Positions 1-5,959 of a stretch of 7,296 nucleotides of DNA are shown here, piece by piece; position 1 is the stretch's first letter; the number at the start of each line of letters is the position of its first letter. The position numbers and the translations under genes were made by a program. The stretch covers positions 1 through 7,296 of the forward strand of contig JAEYZS010000220.1 of NCBI GenBank assembly GCA_023427925.1. Direction: 5' to 3'. The notes under the pieces were generated by a model. That model was not told the DNA's origin. It did no database searches and worked only from the letters and a program-made list of their open reading frames with translations. The stretch is from Pseudomonadota bacterium. GTDB taxonomy: Bacteria > Bdellovibrionota > Bdellovibrionia > Bdellovibrionales > JAEYZS01.

Positions 1-387
1 ACCATATCTTTTGTTAATAATATAGTATTCTAAATGTGCTACAGGGAAGAAACCATAAACAGAGCTGTCTAAGCTCATGAGCTCTGTCCCGGATGTGTCA
101 GTTCCTTTGGTATCAGAAGGAACATGGGGAGCTAGAATATTTAATCCTATTTTCATTGTGAAGTGTGGAGTTGGGAATGCAAAACCCACTTCGCCACCCC
201 AATTGAACTTGGCTCCCTCAGAAAATGTAGTTTGGGCACCGCTTGATTTCTCATAGGCATTGTCGCGAAGTAGCGAATGACCATAACTTCCTTTGAAGTA
301 AGTTGCGAAATCAATATTATTAATGTTGAAGACTCGAGCGTCTGCGTGGGTGGCGAATAATAGTAAACAAAGAGAAAGAAATCTCAT
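1..387 (-). CDS. Exported beta-rich protein, probably outer membrane (C-terminal part outside window)
   Basis: An open frame of 129 codons runs from an ATG at 387-385 leftward off the window edge with no stop. The protein starts MRFLSLCLLLFATHADA, a clear Sec signal peptide (Arg at 2, leucine-rich core, likely cleavage after A-D-A at residue 17). The mature part alternates polar and hydrophobic residues with many Gly and aromatic residues (for example WGGEVGFAF and HFTMKIGLNI), as in a transmembrane beta-barrel. AAGG lies only about 1-2 nt before the ATG, which is close for a Shine-Dalgarno site. The gene lies 67 bp downstream of the kinase stop in the same direction, so it could be cotranscribed with it. 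I do not recognise the family; outer-membrane location is inferred from the signal peptide and strand pattern. Confidence 0.75.
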   Translation of the reverse strand, partial: MRFLSLCLLLFATHADARVFNINNIDFATYFKGSYGHSLLRDNAYEKSSGAQTTFSEGAKFNWGGEVGFAFPTPHFTMKIGLNILAPHVPSDTKGTDTSGTELMSLDSSVYGFFPVAHLEYYIINKRYG

Positions 388-454
388 ACCTTAACGATAA
401 ATCATCCCGAGAGAAAAAGGGGAGTGCTGAGCGAAATTTTAGGCCTTGGTCTGA
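388..454 (-). other. Spacer between kinase gene and the exported-protein gene; no terminator seen
   Basis: This 67-bp gap separates two genes read in the same direction. It contains AGGCCT (a 6-bp palindrome) and short A/T runs but no stable hairpin followed by a T-run on the minus strand, and no convincing -35/-10 pair. Read-through from the kinase gene into the downstream gene is therefore possible but unproven. Confidence 0.4.
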
Positions 455-2527
455 TTATTTCTTGTTTGTTGGTGCACGCTGTTCAGAAATATCTAAGTTC
501 ACCTGTGTCACTGAGCTAGGAGATACTTCGACAACTTTTTCAACGTAGCGCTTTTGAACGGGGTTGTAAGCTTGAACTTTGATCGGAGTATTCGCAGTAA
601 CCGCATGTCGAATGACCGGAGATTTATCAGAGATTTTTTTTCCGTTAACGTAAACTGCAGCGGCTCCGCCTTTGACATTAACGCTAATAAATCCTGTTTC
701 TTTTTTCTTTAAAGTCACACGAAGCTCATCACCTTGTTTGACTGTAATTAGAGATTTTGTTTCCACTAAGAATCCATCTCGTTCCAGCTTGAGGAAGTAA
801 GGTTTGTTTGCTGGTACTCGAACTTGTCCAGGTGTAACTACTCCAGTTTCTACCTCGTCCACTATAATATCTGCACCAGAGGGTACGCTCGTTACCAAAA
901 GATTAAAGAAAGCAACATCTGCATTAAGAGAGGGTTTTTCTTCCTTTTTAGGAGCTGTTGCTATATTTTTTTGAACTTCTTCCGGATTACTTTCAGAAGC
1001 TGAAGACGACTGATTGTCCATGATCTCGTTTGTGTATGCCACAACTTGTTCATACTTATCAGGGAAGAGGTATAGGTAGTATGCAATTCCTAATATGGAT
1101 AGAGAAAGTGTCACCCATCGCGTGATCTTTGCGTTTTTCTTTTTGATCAGAATAGGATTCTGGTAGCCAGTATTGGTTTGAAATGTTGTATGCACATTTG
1201 AAATTTTGCTATTCGTACCACTTTGAGGGCGGCGTCTTCTCGATGTATGAACAAGTTCGGCGTGGTCAAATTTCAAATTAAAGTTATCGATTTTATGGTC
1301 CAGACTTATATCCAACCTTTTGGAGTCAGAAAGATTTGCTGGGTTGCCATCATCTCTTTCGTGAGCAGGTGCTTTATATGCATTCGAGAAGGATCTGTCA
1401 CCACTTCTATCTGTTTCTGTAATTGTATTAGTATTCTCAGAGATATATTCAGTTTTTTCTTCGAGAATAGGCAGCTGAACTTTAGCATACTCAATCATCT
1501 TCTTGCGACTTTCTTCTCTTTCATCATTGAAAATGGATTTCAAGCTTTGTGAGAGGTCTCTAGAAGTGAATTCAGGATAGTGCTTGTTCAAGAAAATTTG
1601 CAGGTCTTGTGCGAGCTCTTCTGCAGACTGGTAGCGCAATGTCCTGTCGCGAGCTAAAGCCTTGTTTGTAATTCTCTCAAGCTCTTGAGGAATATTTGGA
1701 TCTAGCTTTCGCAATGAAGGAATGTGGCACTCTCTAATCTTTTTTAGAGTGTTAATCTCGTTGTTAGAGACAAAAAGTCTGTCTTGAGCGAGTAGCTCCC
1801 ACAAGACAATACCCAAAGAAAAAATGTCAGTTCTAAAATCAACTTCATAACCTTCGGCTTGCTCAGGACTCATGTAACCAAACTTACCCTTTAGAGTTCC
1901 TGCTCGAGTTGTTTCGATTTTGCTTTCGGCCTTTGCAATTCCAAAATCAATAATTCGGACCTCTCCATCATAGGACAACATAATGTTTTGAGGACTGATA
2001 TCCCGATGAGTGATGTTGAGCGGAGCTCCAGTTGTGCCATCCACACAGCGATGCGCATGATCCAATCCTTTAGCCGATTCTTTGATGACATGAACAACTT
2101 GAGGAAGTGTAAGATATTTTTTTTCTTTTTTAAATCGATTGAGAGTTTGTCGTAAGTTCTTACCATCAACATATTGCATTGCTAAGTAGAAGAGGCCGCT
2201 TTGCTCACCGAACTCATTAATGGAAACCACGTTAGAGTGTGCAAGATGGATAGCGATCTTTGCTTCTTCCTTAAACATTTCAATAAATTCGTGATTCGTA
2301 GAATATTGAGGCAAAATTCTCTTGATTGCTACGAACTTAGATACGTTTTCTGCTCCAGGAGCTTTCGCGAGATAAATTTCGGCCATACCGCCAGTGGCGA
2401 TTTTTTCCAGTAAGATATATTTGCCGAATATTTCAGTTTTTATTTCCATTTTTATCTCTGTATTTTTATCGGAGAAATGTGATAATCTTTTAATGATTTC
2501 GAGGGTTTTTAAGACCAGCTTAACCAT
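455..2527 (-). CDS. Membrane-anchored Hanks-type Ser/Thr protein kinase with C-terminal PEGA domains
   Basis: The 690-residue product has a full kinase domain at about residues 34-315: Gly-rich loop ATGGMAEIY (44-52), VAIK with catalytic Lys69, helix-C Glu88, catalytic loop HRDISPQN (174-181, Asp176), DFG (194-196), a Thr-containing activation segment (ETTRAGTLKGK) and SPEQ (220-223). All catalytic residues are present, so it should be active. A polar linker (about 335-470) contains a basic RRRR patch. One membrane helix follows at about 471-488, preceded by KKK and R, which places the kinase in the cytoplasm and the C-terminus in the periplasm. Residues 543-608 match a PEGA domain (PSGADIIVDEVETG then TPGQV), and 611-679 resemble a second one. 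The substrate is unknown. The ATG at 2527 has GGTGAG 5 nt upstream. An internal ATG at 2449 (Met27, giving MEIKTEIFGKY) sits right before the kinase fold and is a serious alternative start. Confidence 0.92.
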   Translation of the reverse strand: MVKLVLKTLEIIKRLSHFSDKNTEIKMEIKTEIFGKYILLEKIATGGMAEIYLAKAPGAENVSKFVAIKRILPQYSTNHEFIEMFKEEAKIAIHLAHSNVVSINEFGEQSGLFYLAMQYVDGKNLRQTLNRFKKEKKYLTLPQVVHVIKESAKGLDHAHRCVDGTTGAPLNITHRDISPQNIMLSYDGEVRIIDFGIAKAESKIETTRAGTLKGKFGYMSPEQAEGYEVDFRTDIFSLGIVLWELLAQDRLFVSNNEINTLKKIRECHIPSLRKLDPNIPQELERITNKALARDRTLRYQSAEELAQDLQIFLNKHYPEFTSRDLSQSLKSIFNDEREESRKKMIEYAKVQLPILEEKTEYISENTNTITETDRSGDRSFSNAYKAPAHERDDGNPANLSDSKRLDISLDHKIDNFNLKFDHAELVHTSRRRRPQSGTNSKISNVHTTFQTNTGYQNPILIKKKNAKITRWVTLSLSILGIAYYLYLFPDKYEQVVAYTNEIMDNQSSSASESNPEEVQKNIATAPKKEEKPSLNADVAFFNLLVTSVPSGADIIVDEVETGVVTPGQVRVPANKPYFLKLERDGFLVETKSLITVKQGDELRVTLKKKETGFISVNVKGGAAAVYVNGKKISDKSPVIRHAVTANTPIKVQAYNPVQKRYVEKVVEVSPSSVTQVNLDISEQRAPTNKK

Positions 2528-2570
2528 CGAAACTCACCAAAGGTCTGGTATTTGACAGAAAGGTCTAGCT
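2528..2570. promoter_or_regulatory. Short divergent spacer between kinase gene and coaE, carrying both ribosome binding sites
   Basis: Only 43 bp separate the two divergent start codons. On the plus strand, GAAAGG at 2558-2563 lies 7 nt before the coaE ATG and is a good Shine-Dalgarno site. On the minus strand, GGTGAG lies 5 nt before the kinase ATG. The octamer AAAGGTCT occurs at 2539-2546 and again at 2559-2566, a 20-bp period. TTGACA at 2552-2557 has no usable -10 before the coaE start. Promoters probably lie inside the neighbouring coding ends: an extended -10-like TGTGATAAT is at 2478-2486 on the plus strand. This would suit a kinase start at 2449. Confidence 0.4.
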
Positions 2571-3179
2571 ATGAAGTGGATTGGATTAACTGGCGGTATG
2601 GGTACAGGCAAGTCGACGGCGGCTTCCATGATACAGTCTTTTGGCTATCATGTCTTAAATGCAGACAAGAGCGCTCACAAAGCGCTTCAAAAGGATTCTC
2701 CAGTTTTCCCTGATATCATTAAGGTCTTTGGAGACAAGGTTTTGCAAGCGGACGGCCAAATTGATCGAAAAAAATTGGGTGAGATCGTTTTTTCGGACAA
2801 ATTTATGCTCAGCAAACTTGAAAGCATCACTCATCCTTATATCCAAAATGAGACGCAAAAAGAGCGCGAGTCTTTGCTAAAAAGTGGCGTGGAAATGGCC
2901 TTCTACGATATTCCACTTTTATTTGAAAAAAAGATGGAAAAGAAATTTGATCGAATAGTTTCTGTCGTTTGCAAGAAAGAAACTCAACTTCAACGGGCAA
3001 TGGAAAGGACAGGGCTTTCGGAGATCGCAATTAGAAAACGCCTTGCTAATCAAATTGGACTTGAAACGAAGGCGAAACATTCCCATTATGTCATCCGCAA
3101 TGATGGTTCTATTGAAGAGTTGAAAATGAAAGTTCAGGATTTGTTGTTGCAACTCAAGAAAGATTTAAAGCTTGTTTAG
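2571..3179 (+). CDS. coaE: Dephospho-CoA kinase
   Basis: The enzyme phosphorylates the 3'-hydroxyl of dephospho-CoA with ATP, the last step of coenzyme A synthesis, in the cytoplasm. At 202 residues it has normal family length. The start MKWIGLTGGMGTGKST holds the Walker A loop at residues 8-16. NADKSAH (30-36) corresponds to the family's DAD-x-x-x-H substrate and base motif, with Asp32 kept and the first Asp replaced by Asn. THPYI (87-91), DIPLLFE (113-119), RKRLANQI (155-162) and YVIRNDGSIEEL (173-184) follow in the usual order. The start is supported by GAAAGG 7 nt upstream. The stop overlaps the stop of the convergent downstream gene by 4 nt. It diverges from the kinase gene and is not in an operon with other CoA genes here. 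The family call is secure. Confidence 0.96.
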   Translation: MKWIGLTGGMGTGKSTAASMIQSFGYHVLNADKSAHKALQKDSPVFPDIIKVFGDKVLQADGQIDRKKLGEIVFSDKFMLSKLESITHPYIQNETQKERESLLKSGVEMAFYDIPLLFEKKMEKKFDRIVSVVCKKETQLQRAMERTGLSEIAIRKRLANQIGLETKAKHSHYVIRNDGSIEELKMKVQDLLLQLKKDLKLV

Positions 3180-3889
3180 AGTCCCATCGACCAGCCAAGA
3201 GAAACAAGTGCTAAGAAGTCTTCCTTGCCCATAAAAATATCTAAGTCGACTCGAAGTGAACTGGGATCTTTAATGAGATCTTCGAGACCTGCGCTCATTA
3301 CTAACGACCAGCTTTTTAAATCAAACGGTGTTTCCAGATGATCTCCCTCATCGAATCGAATAGCTGCGCCTACTTTATAGTATGGTCGTAATGCTTCGGA
3401 GTGATCTATAATAAATTTGTAACCGCCATTAAGATAGAGTCTGGAACTTCGACCAGTGACAAGGTCAATTCCGTACTCTTGATGTTTGGAATTAGAGCTT
3501 TTTAACATGTACTTCATTCCAAATACTAAACTTAGATCCTTATTTCCATCCTTCTTTTCGAGTTCTTTAAAGTCAATAGCGCTGCTCATGCGCAATGTGA
3601 ACGATTCTTCATACGAAAAAAAGAATTTTGGTGTATCTTCGTCGGCAAATTGTGGAACGACGGCTTTGTCTTTTTGCTGTTCGAGTTGAATAAGGCTTTT
3701 CCTTTGAGAGTTCGCCCCATCATTTGGAGCGGCGTGGAGCGAGTGGATAAAGGTCAAGTTGTATCCGACCAAAGTCATTATTGCAGGAAACGTGTATTGG
3801 AAAAATTTGTTTTTAAAGTAAACTAGAGTAACACCCAAAGAATCTAAGGAAGATACATGCTGAAAGTTGAATTTTGTTTTATTCGTCAC
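3176..3889 (-). CDS. Exported beta-rich protein of unknown function; start uncertain
   Basis: The longest reading gives 237 residues from a GTG at 3889, but that start lies 33 nt inside the divergent gene at 3857, which has a strong ribosome binding site. Better candidates are TTG at 3838 (residue 18) and ATG at 3778 (residue 38); none has a good Shine-Dalgarno site. From TTG the N-terminus reads as a signal peptide: FKNK (25-28), a hydrophobic stretch to about residue 49, and cleavage near LHA-AP (51-55). From ATG it is a short signal peptide without positive charge. Residues 88-237 alternate hydrophobic and polar residues (KFFFSYEESFTLRM, RLYLNGGYKF, PYYKVGAAIRF, SWSLVMSAGLEDL, DFLALVSLGWSMGL), fitting a small outer-membrane barrel of about 150 residues. 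It does not end in Phe. I do not recognise the family. It is convergent with coaE and divergent from the barrel gene at 3857. Confidence 0.75.
   Translation of the reverse strand: MTNKTKFNFQHVSSLDSLGVTLVYFKNKFFQYTFPAIMTLVGYNLTFIHSLHAAPNDGANSQRKSLIQLEQQKDKAVVPQFADEDTPKFFFSYEESFTLRMSSAIDFKELEKKDGNKDLSLVFGMKYMLKSSNSKHQEYGIDLVTGRSSRLYLNGGYKFIIDHSEALRPYYKVGAAIRFDEGDHLETPFDLKSWSLVMSAGLEDLIKDPSSLRVDLDIFMGKEDFLALVSLGWSMGL
3797..3824 (+). promoter_or_regulatory. Candidate sigma-70-type promoter for the 3857 barrel gene
   Basis: TTGGAA (3797-3802) and TAAACT (3819-3824) are separated by 16 nt, each matching 4 of 6 consensus bases, and would give a leader of about 25 nt ahead of the ATG at 3857. On the opposite strand, TTGGGT (3838-3833) and TAAAAA (3815-3810) are 17 nt apart and would suit a minus-strand start at ATG 3778. 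Both are weak pattern matches in AT-rich DNA. Confidence 0.3.
3846..3852 (+). promoter_or_regulatory. Ribosome binding site fixing the 3857 start
   Basis: AAGGAAG lies 4 nt before the ATG at 3857 (core AAGGA with a 6-nt spacer), a near-consensus Shine-Dalgarno sequence. It makes the 3857 start firm. It also argues that the divergent minus-strand gene does not really start at GTG 3889, since that would place its coding region across this site. Confidence 0.7.
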
Positions 3890-5035
3890 TTTTTCGTTCT
3901 CTTTATTTTATGCACAATACTTATTTCTGTTCCCGCACACGCTATTGAAACTGCAAATTATGGAATACATCAACATTATATTGCTCCAAGAGCTATGGGA
4001 ATGGGAAATACTTTTTCGGGCGTAGATGATTATAACGTTCTTTTTTATAATCCAGCCGGACTTGCTCACCTTGAAAAAGGTCGCATTAATATTGGAATTG
4101 GTGGAGGGATCGATAAGGATGCTCTCGATTTCGGGAAAGACCTGAGCGATATTTCGGATAGCAATCAATCGGATGCAGATAAAACTCAAGCAGTTTCTGA
4201 TCTTTTGCAATCTAAGTACGGAGAAGCTTATTCTATTCGTGCGCCACGTTTGAATTTTATTTACACCAGACCTCGCTGGGGAATTGCGCTTATTCCCGTA
4301 GATCTTTCTGTCACTATGATGCCAAACCAAGCAACAGGGCCGGCGCTTGATGTCACAGCTTATCAAGATACAACGTTAGCTTTTGGATGGGCCAAAAAAT
4401 CGAACAAGAAAAAATTCTCTTGGGGTTTTGTGGGAAAAGCAATTTATCGTGGCCATATGGATCAGAATCTATTGGCAATTGATCTCATCGACAATTCAGA
4501 TGTTGTTAGAGATGAAGATTTCAAAGAAGGATTTACGGTCGATGCTGACGTCGGCGTAATGTGGAGTCCCTATGCAGATAAAACCTCGGGGCCTTTTAGA
4601 AAAGTAAAACCGACATTCTCGGCTGTAGTTAGAAACATTGCCGACTACGGATTTAAAAGTAATTTTAATATATATAATGAACAATCTCAAGAACCAGAGA
4701 AACTACATAGAAGAGTTGATATTGGTTCGAGATGGGACTTTCCAACTTTCTCAGTGTTTGAACCGCGTATTATGATTGATATCAGAGATATCTTCCATGA
4801 GTACTGGAATCTCAACAAGGGTTTCCATATGGGAATGGAACTTAAGTACAAGGTTGGGAGTGCCTTACATGGGTCATTGCAGGCGGGATTGAGTCAGATG
4901 CATTGGACGGCGGGTTTGGGATTGCAGAGTTATTTCTTCAAGCTTGAGGCTGTGACTTACGCAGAAGAGTATGGGACTCAAAGTTATGAGAGATCGAGCA
5001 GACTTTATTTAGCACAAATTAATTTTAATTTCTAA
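3857..5035 (+). CDS. Outer-membrane beta-barrel protein of the FadL/PorV-like type (paralog 1)
   Basis: The 392-residue product begins with a signal peptide (hydrophobic core about 8-25, cleavage after VPAHA at residue 29). Residues 43-69 carry the signature APRAMGMGNTFSGVDD then NPAGLA, typical of FadL/TodX-like and PorV/PorQ-like barrels, where this N-terminal segment packs in or under the barrel. The rest is beta-rich, and the protein ends QINFNF with a C-terminal Phe, the usual barrel-assembly signal. An acidic, polar segment at about 85-120 (LSDISDSNQSDADK) looks like an extracellular loop or insertion. The C-terminal 43 residues align without gaps with those of the barrel at 5960. It is followed after 29 bp by a lipoprotein gene with its own AGGAGA, so the two are probably cotranscribed. 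A transport or secretion-linked role is inferred from the family only; the ligand is unknown. Confidence 0.85.
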   Translation: MLKVEFCFIRHFFVLFILCTILISVPAHAIETANYGIHQHYIAPRAMGMGNTFSGVDDYNVLFYNPAGLAHLEKGRINIGIGGGIDKDALDFGKDLSDISDSNQSDADKTQAVSDLLQSKYGEAYSIRAPRLNFIYTRPRWGIALIPVDLSVTMMPNQATGPALDVTAYQDTTLAFGWAKKSNKKKFSWGFVGKAIYRGHMDQNLLAIDLIDNSDVVRDEDFKEGFTVDADVGVMWSPYADKTSGPFRKVKPTFSAVVRNIADYGFKSNFNIYNEQSQEPEKLHRRVDIGSRWDFPTFSVFEPRIMIDIRDIFHEYWNLNKGFHMGMELKYKVGSALHGSLQAGLSQMHWTAGLGLQSYFFKLEAVTYAEEYGTQSYERSSRLYLAQINFNF

Positions 5036-5064
5036 AGTTATCGAACTGGTGAGCAGGAGACATT

Positions 5065-5745
5065 ATGAAGAAAACATGGTTGATATTAGTGACGGGTATC
5101 TTTGTTATTTTCGGTTGTGAAAAGAAAGAAGATGATAAAGTGAACTTGGCGCAAAAATGTCTCAATGAAGCTGTTAATCCGGCAGATGCAGCGGGATGTT
5201 CGGCCATTATCGACGGAATTTACACAGAAAAGGCAAATCGTATCCGTTGTTCACTGACGGTTCTTGAAAATGGAATTACTCAAAGCAAAATCATAGATGC
5301 GTTTGTTGCAATGGATGGTTCATCACACGATCCGGTGGTGGAAGTAGCGACGGGATTGGGACTTGGAGATATGGATGGGGACTCTGATGTTGATGCCGAT
5401 GAGTTAGCTGTAGCGGATCACATTAAGACCACATGTAATATGACAAGTTCAAAAGGGATGAAGACCGTAGCACAATTAATTTGGTTTGGTACAAATGCTC
5501 AAAAAGTAACTCATGACTTCGGAGGAGATTTTACGAATCCTTCGGATATCGAAGGAAATGTGTGTGATATGACTCCAACGGACGTAGGCACATTTGCAAA
5601 TGACGTATTTACTCTTTATTGTGTGCCGACATATAGTAACGATGACATCTGTACAACATTGGCAAATGCAGGAGCAGGAACTGGAGATAGTTCCACAGTA
5701 GGAGAAGCCCTCCAAGACGAACTCCACGGCTCCCCATGCCCCTAA
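5065..5745 (+). CDS. Cysteine-rich predicted lipoprotein with an EF-hand/dockerin-like calcium loop
   Basis: The 226-residue product starts MKKTWLILVTGIFVIFGC. The lipobox-like IFGC puts the lipidated Cys at 18 (Phe at -2 is not the usual residue). The +2 residue is Glu, not Asp. Eight further Cys at 32, 45, 62, 124, 167, 186, 196 and 225 could make four disulfides in the periplasm. Residues 102-113, DMDGDSDVDADE, fit a 12-residue EF-hand loop closely (acids at 1, 3, 5, 7, 9 and 12, Gly at 4, Val at 8), and the flanking GD and L residues recall type I dockerin repeats, but only one loop is visible. AGGAGA 4 nt before the ATG supports the start. It lies 29 bp after the barrel gene, so it is likely a partner of that barrel. 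The last 12 codons have a distinct C-rich composition (see findings). I do not recognise the family, and function is unknown. Confidence 0.85.
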   Translation: MKKTWLILVTGIFVIFGCEKKEDDKVNLAQKCLNEAVNPADAAGCSAIIDGIYTEKANRIRCSLTVLENGITQSKIIDAFVAMDGSSHDPVVEVATGLGLGDMDGDSDVDADELAVADHIKTTCNMTSSKGMKTVAQLIWFGTNAQKVTHDFGGDFTNPSDIEGNVCDMTPTDVGTFANDVFTLYCVPTYSNDDICTTLANAGAGTGDSSTVGEALQDELHGSPCP

Positions 5746-5753
5746 CCCCCAAA

Positions 5754-5875
5754 GGTGCCCGTCGCCTTTTGGGAACCCACCGCATCACATCCCGCGTCTC
5801 TATCTAGACTTTATTCCATTTGGGCCTCGCGTACCTGGTTTTGGGACGGCGGGTTCCCAAAAGTCGACGGGCACC
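5754..5875. repeat. GC-rich long inverted repeat (25-nt arms, 72-nt loop)
   Basis: The left arm 5754-5778 (beginning GGTGCCCGTCG, ending TTTTGGGAACCC) pairs with the right arm 5851-5875 (beginning GGGTTCCCAAAA, ending GACGGGCACC) at 24 of 25 positions; the exception is C5765 opposite T5864. Pairing continues more loosely outward: CCCC 5739-5742 with GGGG 5879-5882, and TCCCCA 5731-5736 with TGGGGA 5883-5888, so the imperfect palindrome may span 5731-5888 and overlap the end of the lipoprotein gene. The loop is also GC-rich at its ends. There is no T-run directly after the right arm, so it is not a standard intrinsic terminator. It could be a dispersed palindromic element, a transcript-stabilising hairpin between two gene pairs, or a remnant of a small mobile element. 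The pairing is seen directly; the role is inferred. Confidence 0.85.
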
Positions 5876-5888
5876 GGAGGGGTGGGGA

Positions 5889-5959
5889 TTTTGGTCTAGA
5901 TTTTCTTTAAATTCTCAAAGTGAGTCACCATTAATCCGAAAAAGATTATGAGGTAACTC
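5889..5959 (+). promoter_or_regulatory. Leader of the second barrel gene with ribosome binding site
   Basis: After the palindrome the DNA returns to AT-rich sequence. GAGGT (5950-5954), part of GAGGTAA, lies 5 nt before the ATG at 5960 and is a good Shine-Dalgarno site. A 9-nt palindrome GTGAGTCAC sits at 5920-5928. I see no -35/-10 pair close to consensus; the nearest is a CATTAAT-like element around 5929-5935 with no good upstream partner. Transcription may come from here or from read-through. Confidence 0.4.

Noticed and set aside
1223..1552. 109-codon plus-strand open frame inside the kinase gene
   Set aside because: It lies entirely opposite the kinase linker region; its translation has no recognisable domain and there is no good ribosome binding site. 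It is best explained as an antisense shadow.
2552..2557. TTGACA as a perfect -35 box for coaE
   Set aside because: A -10 at normal spacing would fall inside the coaE coding start, so it cannot drive translation from the chosen ATG.
3908..4366. 152-codon minus-strand open frame opposite the first barrel
   Set aside because: It is opposite a well-supported gene with signal peptide and family signature; its own translation is rich in Ile, Ser, Arg and Cys with no motif or export signal.
3425..5010. Shared heptapeptide RSSRLYL in the minus-strand protein (residues 147-153) and the C-terminus of the first barrel
   Set aside because: The surrounding residues do not align and the codons differ, so this looks like chance in two beta-rich proteins.
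5754..5875. Intrinsic terminator for the first gene pair
   Set aside because: The stem is long enough but the loop is 72 nt and there is no T-run straight after the right arm; the only T-runs are within the arms or more than 10 nt downstream. A termination role is not excluded but is not supported.
5754..5875. CRISPR repeat or insertion-sequence ends
   Set aside because: There is only one inverted pair, no spacer array, no transposase frame between the arms, and no clear target-site duplication next to them.
5920..5928. GTGAGTCAC palindrome as an operator
   Set aside because: A 9-nt palindrome with 4-nt half-sites is common by chance, and no second copy or promoter is placed next to it.
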